From contig JALTMC010000136.1 of assembly GCA_027005175.1 (NCBI GenBank), positions 14,034-25,107 of the forward strand: 11,074 nt of DNA, given 5' to 3'. Made by a program: the position numbers and the translations under genes. How positions within the stretch are numbered: position 1 is the first letter of the stretch; every line of letters starts with the position of its first letter. Below the pieces are notes generated by a model. It saw only the letters and a list, made by a program, of their open reading frames with translations, ran no database searches and was not told the origin of the DNA. The stretch comes from Myxococcales bacterium. GTDB taxonomy: Bacteria; Myxococcota_C; UBA6777. Shown piece after piece: positions 6,818 through 11,074 of this stretch.

Positions 6818-6947
6818 TTGCCCCCACATGCTCAAAAAAAGGCTTGCCCCCACATGCTCAAAAAAAGGCTTGCCCCCACATGCTCAAAAAAAGGCTTGTA
6901 CCCACATGCTCAAGAAAAGGTTTGTACCCACATGCTCAAGAAAGAGA
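6818..6947. repeat. 26-bp tandem repeat, five copies, after the kinase gene
   Basis: The copies start at 6818, 6844, 6870, 6896 and 6922. The first three are identical (TTGCCCCCACATGCTC then seven A and GGC). Copies 4 and 5 share changes (GTACCC for GCCCCC, CAAGAAA for CAAAAAAA), so the array seems to have grown at its left end. It begins 20 nt after the kinase stop in a gap between convergent genes. It is not in frame with any gene, and the 26-bp period rules out a continuous protein repeat. Confidence 0.95.
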
Positions 6948-6950
6948 GTC

Positions 6951-7062
6951 ATTGTCATCTGGATTACTTTTTACGACGGATATTAACCAGGATGATACCA
7001 TGACATCATCCTGGCTGTATATCAGATTGTCATCTGGATTACTTTTTACGGCGGATATTAAC
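6951..7062. repeat. 37-bp direct repeat duplicating the 3' end of the downstream gene
   Basis: The copies are 6951-6987 and 7026-7062, with one mismatch (ACGACGG versus ACGGCGG), 75 bp apart. The second copy contains the final codons (VNIRRKK and stop) of the minus-strand gene at 7039-8352 plus 13 nt beyond. The first copy repeats this end outside the gene. The 38 nt between the copies hold most of an inverted repeat (6987-7014). Confidence 0.9.
6987..7014. terminator. 10-bp inverted repeat between convergent genes
   Basis: CCAGGATGAT (6987-6996) and its exact reverse complement (7005-7014) enclose an 8-nt loop. It is placed 25 nt past the stop of the minus-strand gene and 190 nt past the kinase stop, and could act for either direction. 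Neither side has a run of T, so it is not a classic intrinsic terminator and may only stabilise a 3' end. Confidence 0.4.
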
Positions 7063-8352
7063 GGTGTGGTTGTCCACATGGCTGAGACCGGCTAGAGAGT
7101 GAGGGTTGGGAGAAGGCGGAGAGAGATTGGTAGACAAGGAGTTATGTCGGACTCTACGAGTGTCTGAACCACCCGCCCCCTGTTGGCTGGCTTGCTGCTT
7201 TCGACGCAACAGAGCATCCAATCCACGAGACGAATGATTGAGGCGGGTAACATGTTGGACTATCGTTTCAGCCTGCCCCTGTTGGATTTGCTCCTCAGGT
7301 CCTGTTGAGACCTCCATGAAATCGGGGCATATCGGCCAGTCATTTGTATCGGCCACCTCATGACCGGCATCGATACTGGACGAGGTCCGGATCGTCCTCC
7401 TGGGATTGGAGAGTGTATGCTCCGCTGAGGGAGGCTCTGAGGCGAGGTTTGTGACTGTCTCATCAGAGCCCAAGGGTCGGCCCCGTCGCTGCGTCGAACT
7501 CGGAACACGCCCCCAACAGTGTTCTTTAACAACCTCTTTGGTCCCGTAACCCCAAGACTCATGTGGGGTATCTGGGGTGCCTTGCTCCGCTTGATTCCGA
7601 CTCCACACTGTAGCTTTGTCTGAGCCATCAGACAAAGCATCATCAAAAAAATCACCTTGCAGGAGTAAAGCAGATTGTGACGAAGGATCATCAAAGAAAT
7701 CGGTTTTATGAAACTGAGGAGGTCGTCTTGTCTTGTCCGGAATCGGAGTGGAGCCGCGAGCGGATTCAAGCTCGGGCCAAGTACTTACCGTAGGTTCAGC
7801 AGGTTCAGAAGACAATAACATCGCCAGGGAGCGTTGAGGCTCCCCTTGGGGAACATGAGAGTACGTCCATGGTGCAACATCAGGACCTTGGATAAAAGGG
7901 CCATCCTCGTCTTGCTGTTCTGGTGGAAGAAGTGTTCCTATAATGACCCCATCTTCAATAGGCTCAAACATGGTACAATTTTCAGCAGACTCAAACCCAA
8001 ACAGTGTCATCGGCTCTGCTTGGGGTTTTAAGTTGGAAGGATTGACCGCAGAAGACACAAGCCCAGGAGCCGCAGAAGACACAAGCCCAGGAGCCGCAGG
8101 TGGCGCAAGTGCAGAACGATTTTCTGAACGGTGTAAGATACGAATCACATCGAGAACCAGTAATCGATCTATCATGTCAATGGTTTCGGAGAGGGAACTC
8201 TCTATTAATGTAGCCAGGGCTGCCAAGCTGTTGTACCCATCGACATAGCCCAATAACATCAACTGCTTGTCATTCATCAATTCTCGAACAGCAGGATTGG
8301 TAAACCCCGCTCCAGGAACGGGAATCACAAGATGTGGTTTTGAATAATTCAT
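7039..8352 (-). CDS. Hypothetical protein: winged-helix-like N-terminus and long disordered tail
   Basis: A 437-residue protein of unknown function. Two ATGs are adjacent (8355 and 8352). GGAG (8361-8358) is 2 nt from the first and 5 nt from the second, so the second is preferred. Residues about 24-74 contain the pattern LLGYVDGYNSLAALATL, then a helix and LLVLDVIRIL. This matches the short winged-helix-like segments (DG-x-x-S/T-L-x-x-L) frequent in myxobacterial signalling proteins. From about 80 onward it is low complexity: rich in Pro, Ser, Glu and Gln, with an 8-residue duplication near 86-101, two acidic motifs TDFFDD (217-222) and GDFFDD (233-238), and a basic C-terminus ending RRKK. 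No signal peptide or membrane helix. The tail could carry binding motifs or phosphorylation sites, and the nearby kinase is a possible partner only by proximity. Its 3' end is partly duplicated downstream. Confidence 0.8.
   Translation of the reverse strand: MNYSKPHLVIPVPGAGFTNPAVRELMNDKQLMLLGYVDGYNSLAALATLIESSLSETIDMIDRLLVLDVIRILHRSENRSALAPPAAPGLVSSAAPGLVSSAVNPSNLKPQAEPMTLFGFESAENCTMFEPIEDGVIIGTLLPPEQQDEDGPFIQGPDVAPWTYSHVPQGEPQRSLAMLLSSEPAEPTVSTWPELESARGSTPIPDKTRRPPQFHKTDFFDDPSSQSALLLQGDFFDDALSDGSDKATVWSRNQAEQGTPDTPHESWGYGTKEVVKEHCWGRVPSSTQRRGRPLGSDETVTNLASEPPSAEHTLSNPRRTIRTSSSIDAGHEVADTNDWPICPDFMEVSTGPEEQIQQGQAETIVQHVTRLNHSSRGLDALLRRKQQASQQGAGGSDTRRVRHNSLSTNLSPPSPNPHSLAGLSHVDNHTVNIRRKK
8047..8094. 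repeat. 24-bp perfect tandem duplication within the low-complexity protein gene
   Basis: Two identical 24-bp units (8047-8070 and 8071-8094) encode a doubled Ala-Pro-Gly-Leu-Val-Ser-Ser-Ala block in the minus-strand protein. Identity at every base suggests a recent duplication. As in the kinase linker, the 24-bp length keeps the frame. Confidence 0.9.
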
Positions 8353-8360
8353 CATCGCTC

Positions 8361-8407
8361 CAGGAAAAAGAGTCGCTCCTACTCCTTAGGAACGGCTCTT
8401 TTTCCTG
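8361..8407 (-). terminator. Strong hairpin with T-run after mpl, abutting the next ribosome site
   Basis: A perfect 12-bp stem (8361-8372 with 8396-8407) continues inward through two more pairs (8374-8375 with 8393-8394), a mismatch, and four pairs (8377-8380 with 8388-8391), closing a 7-nt loop. On the minus strand the GC-richer inner stem is followed by five T (8369-8365), the form of an intrinsic terminator 18 nt past the mpl stop. The A and T runs pair with each other, so it could also work on the plus strand. The GGAG of the next gene overlaps its last base, which leaves no room for a separate promoter after it. Confidence 0.75.
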
Positions 8408-8424
8408 AAACCTCAATCATTCTT

Positions 8425-9924
8425 CTATTCATTTTCTGTTTCGGAAGAAAAGACGACGGGAGCGGGTGAGAAACGAGCTTTGAGAGAGTCACGTAACATC
8501 GGCAAGAGGCCACCAAATCCACCATTTGACATCACAACAATCACGTCATCAGGACGAGCCTTCGCTGTAATATAAGCAGCAATAGCCTGAGCGTGAGGAC
8601 ATACAACGGCGTCGATTTCCTTTTCTTTCAAGATCGCAAGAACCTTATCCATATTAAGTTTTTCGTCCTCTGCCATTTTGTCTGAATGAAAAGGTTCACA
8701 AAGGACAACTCGATCACATGCATCAAAGCTCTGTGGCAACAGTTCTTGAAAGAAGTGGCGTCGGGCCGTATTGCTTCGAGGCTCAAAGACGCCCCACAAC
8801 CGACGTGGTTTCGGAAACTGTTTGCGAATGGCCTCGGTTGTCCCTTGAATGGCAGTGGGATGATGAGCAAAATCATCGATCAACACCAGCTTGTGAATTC
8901 TGGCATAGATCTCCTGACGGCGTTTAATACCACGAAATGTGGTAAGAGCTTCTTGAATTTGGGGCACAGGGATATCGAGTTGCAGTGCAACACCAATCGC
9001 AGCCACCGCATTGAGAACATTAAACTCACCGAACATGGGAAGAAAGAATCGCCCAACGCTTCGGTCTTTGAGGAAGAGGTTAAACGCGATCCCCTCCTCA
9101 TTCCACTGTAGATTTTCGGCGTGCAAATCAAAGCGAGGAGAGAGACCATAGGTCAGAACAGAAGCCTGTGTTTTCTCTGCCACTTCAAGAGCGCGAGGGT
9201 AGTGTCCACTCACCCATAACGTCCCATCGCCGGGTACGATCTCCATCAAACGCAAAAAAGCCTGTTGGACGGCGTGAATGTCGGGATAGATATCAGCGTG
9301 GTCAAACTCCACAGAGGTGAGGATGGCATATTTCGGGGCGTAGTGAACAAACTTGGGAACTTTGTCAAAGAGTGCGGAGTCATACTCGTCACCTTCGATC
9401 ACAAAGTATTTGTCTTTCGGCAATTGAAAAGAGCCCTCAAAGTTTGCACTAATCCCCCCGACCAAGACACCCGGTTCTAGGCCAGCTGATTGTAGCAACC
9501 ACCCAACCATTGTGGTTGTGGTTGTTTTCCCATGAGTTCCAGCAACAACAACAACATCGCGCTCTTTGAGAAAGAGATCATGAATGGCCCGTGGCATTGA
9601 GGTACATGGAATTCCAGAGCGAATCGCTGCCTGGGCTTCGGGATTGGAAGGACGACAGGCGTTTCCAACAATCACCAAGTCAGGGCGTGGTTTGAGATGT
9701 TCTGCACGAAATCCCTCCATCGTTTCAATTCCCCAGGTTTTCAGTTGGTCACTCATTGGGGGATAGACGGCCTGGTCAGAGCCCGTAACCTGGTACCCGG
9801 CCTTCTTTAACATCCCGGCCAAGGTACCCATCCCTGTACCTGCAACACCGATCAAATGGATATGTTTCACCGCAGAGGCGTCGACAGGTTGGGGCTGATA
9901 AGCACGTAATTCTTTTTCATTCAT
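8425..9924 (-). CDS. mpl: UDP-MurNAc:L-Ala-gamma-D-Glu-meso-DAP ligase
   Basis: A 499-residue Mur-ligase family enzyme. Mpl uses ATP to join the recycled tripeptide L-Ala-gamma-D-Glu-meso-diaminopimelate to UDP-MurNAc in the cytoplasm, returning cell-wall fragments to peptidoglycan synthesis. Visible motifs: N-terminal Rossmann HIHLIGVAGTGMGTLAG (21-37), ATP P-loop GTHGKTTTT (129-137), central-domain EGDEYDSALFD (177-187), DDFAHHPTAI (350-359), EPRSNT (381-386) and MSNGGFGG (465-472). The AHHPTAI and RSNTxRR forms fit Mpl better than MurC. It is about 40 residues longer than the E. coli enzyme (457), partly from a polar C-terminal tail (about 484-499). The frame is open back to 10023, but ATG 9924 has GGAAGA at 8 nt spacing and starts the conserved part. 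It overlaps the end of the TPR gene by 8 nt, suggesting coupled translation. A hairpin-terminator follows. Confidence 0.95.
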   Translation of the reverse strand: MNEKELRAYQPQPVDASAVKHIHLIGVAGTGMGTLAGMLKKAGYQVTGSDQAVYPPMSDQLKTWGIETMEGFRAEHLKPRPDLVIVGNACRPSNPEAQAAIRSGIPCTSMPRAIHDLFLKERDVVVVAGTHGKTTTTTMVGWLLQSAGLEPGVLVGGISANFEGSFQLPKDKYFVIEGDEYDSALFDKVPKFVHYAPKYAILTSVEFDHADIYPDIHAVQQAFLRLMEIVPGDGTLWVSGHYPRALEVAEKTQASVLTYGLSPRFDLHAENLQWNEEGIAFNLFLKDRSVGRFFLPMFGEFNVLNAVAAIGVALQLDIPVPQIQEALTTFRGIKRRQEIYARIHKLVLIDDFAHHPTAIQGTTEAIRKQFPKPRRLWGVFEPRSNTARRHFFQELLPQSFDACDRVVLCEPFHSDKMAEDEKLNMDKVLAILKEKEIDAVVCPHAQAIAAYITAKARPDDVIVVMSNGGFGGLLPMLRDSLKARFSPAPVVFSSETENE

Positions 9925-11074
9925 GTTGTGATTCTTCCGGTTCACGCAGAGGATCAGAGAGACCCAAAAGGCCTTCGATCGTTTCTTGGGGAATGAGTTC
10001 GTCGGGGTCGGGAAAGGGTGCACCGGATTGCAGCATATTCCATGCGTGCTCTGCTTCGGGATAGCTGGGAAAGATCTCCATGGACTTTTCTAGAGCTTGC
10101 ATCGCCTCTTCCTTGCGACCCTGCCGCCAGTACAAGAGGCCCAGTACATAATGAGTGTCATGAGCGTTAGACTCTTGAGAGAGAGAATGAAGGAGGTGTT
10201 GTTCGGCCTTCTCCCAGCTTTTTTGGTTGATCAGAGCCACACCCAAATAATAGGAAGCATCCGCACGCTCTGGCTCCATCCGCAGAGTCTCTTCAAGCCA
10301 CTCCACGGCTTCTCCCCATCGCTCCTGCTCCAACACAGCTAACCCCAGATGCTGGTGAACATCGGGAGAGTCAGGCCGAAGAGTTAAGGCCATTCGCAGG
10401 ACCTCTTCTGATTCGTCCCAACGCTCTTGCTCCAGCAAACACAGCGCCAGACTTTGCTGCCCTGTAAAATCATGTGGGTTCTGTTTGACCCACAGTCGAA
10501 AGTTACCTTCCGCTTCTCCCCACTTCTCCTGACAAAGCAAAGAAACACCCAAATTGTATCGAGCCTCTACATGCTCGGGTGTCACTTCGAGAAGGTCGCG
10601 AAACTGTTGCTCCGCCTCCTCCCATCGTTCCTGTTGGATCAAGGAAGATGCCAAACGTTTCCGAGCCTCTGCATCGGAGGGATTGAGCGCAACCTGTGAT
10701 TGAAGAGCAGCTTCTTGGGATTCCAGAACACGAGACAGCATCTGATGGGCGTCATCACTTTTCGGGTCGAGCGTCAAGCAAGTTCGTAGAGACTCCTCAG
10801 CAGACTCCCATTGCTCTTTGAGAGTAAGACATACACCGAGATTGTAATGATAGTCTGCCTGGTCAGGCTCAAGCTGGATGGCCGTTCGAAAAGAGGCTTC
10901 TGCCTCTTCATAGTTGCCCTGCTCCCATAGAGCGATACCAAGCTTGTAATGAACAATCCCAAAGGTCTCATCGTCATCAAGATAATCACGAAGGCATAGC
11001 TCTGCTTCTTCCCACTCCTCCATCTCCAACAGAGCGTTTCCCATCTTGTAGAAGATGATGGGATCTTCATAATC
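9917..11074 (-). CDS. TPR-repeat protein, C-terminal part (runs off right edge)
   Basis: The frame is open to the right edge, so the start is not in the window; 385 residues are visible. They form about ten tetratricopeptide repeats of 34 residues with the family pattern (LG-x-x-L, then G/E-x-W/Y-x-E-A-E, then L-x-P). A Trp often replaces the usual Tyr in the first helix (EEW, EQW, ERW, EKW, KSW). One repeat is about six residues short: 62 rather than 68 residues lie between the Trp residues on either side of it, at the segment LSRVLESQEAALQSQVALNP. TPR arrays are protein-binding scaffolds; the partner is unknown. The tail (about 340-385) is acidic and ends ESQHE. The stop codon lies within the start of mpl (8-nt overlap, ATGAATGA), so the two are probably one operon. 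A role in cell-wall recycling would be a guess from this arrangement alone. Confidence 0.92.
   Translation of the reverse strand, partial: DYEDPIIFYKMGNALLEMEEWEEAELCLRDYLDDDETFGIVHYKLGIALWEQGNYEEAEASFRTAIQLEPDQADYHYNLGVCLTLKEQWESAEESLRTCLTLDPKSDDAHQMLSRVLESQEAALQSQVALNPSDAEARKRLASSLIQQERWEEAEQQFRDLLEVTPEHVEARYNLGVSLLCQEKWGEAEGNFRLWVKQNPHDFTGQQSLALCLLEQERWDESEEVLRMALTLRPDSPDVHQHLGLAVLEQERWGEAVEWLEETLRMEPERADASYYLGVALINQKSWEKAEQHLLHSLSQESNAHDTHYVLGLLYWRQGRKEEAMQALEKSMEIFPSYPEAEHAWNMLQSGAPFPDPDELIPQETIEGLLGLSDPLREPEESQHE

Noticed and set aside
6659-7003. Plus-strand open frames through the 26-bp array (His/Met/Leu/Lys repeats)
   Set aside because: They overlap the kinase end and come from the repeats; the phase shifts with each 26-bp copy.
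8425-9924. MurC (UDP-MurNAc-L-Ala ligase)
   Set aside because: The AHHPTAI and EPRSNT motifs and overall form fit Mpl. MurC and Mpl are homologues, so a phylogeny would settle it.
9925-10023. 33-residue extension of Mpl
   Set aside because: It lies in the end of the TPR gene in another frame. ATG 9924 has a ribosome site and the usual Mpl beginning.

Overview
The window looks like chromosomal DNA of a Gram-negative bacterium with mid-range GC by eye. Four things point that way: a murein-recycling ligase (Mpl), a lipobox protein, a Hanks-type Ser/Thr kinase, and long TPR and low-complexity proteins. The style (TPR proteins, a kinase with its catalytic domain at the C-terminus, a winged-helix-like module followed by a disordered tail) suggests a Myxococcota or deltaproteobacterial-type organism. 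That placement is an inference, not a sequence match. I see no phage, transposase, integrase, CRISPR array, rRNA or tRNA.

Layout. On the minus strand at the left are a GNAT acetyltransferase (1102-1569), a VTT/DedA-like membrane protein (308-922) and the start of a lipoprotein that runs off the left edge (1-268). The leader between the first two holds a perfect 19-nt palindrome inside a wider inverted repeat. A 427-nt divergent intergenic region (1570-1996) carries two unrelated tandem repeats (37 bp x2 and 26 bp x3.4) and a perfect 21-nt palindrome just before argS. On the plus strand, argS (1997-3814) is followed after 3 nt by an unrecognised beta-rich protein (3818-4363). A kinase of unusual design comes next (4569-6797): one membrane helix, a helical repeat region with a strict 13-residue period, a Ser/Ala/Pro linker built on a 24-bp DNA repeat, and a C-terminal kinase domain with all catalytic motifs.

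The 241-nt convergent gap 6798-7038 is repeat-rich. It has five copies of a 26-bp unit, a 10-bp-stem inverted repeat, and a second copy of the 3' end of the gene beyond it. That gene (7039-8352, minus) encodes a protein with an N-terminal winged-helix-like segment and a long low-complexity tail. Upstream of it, a strong hairpin with a T-run ends only a few bases from its ribosome binding site. Next are mpl (8425-9924, minus) and a TPR protein (9917-11074, minus, cut by the right edge), which overlap by 8 nt and are probably translationally coupled.

The core genes are housekeeping (arginine charging, muropeptide recycling) and signalling. The notable content is the amount of short tandem repeats and dyad symmetry between them, plus the kinase architecture. 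I found no clear evidence of a complete new multi-gene system.
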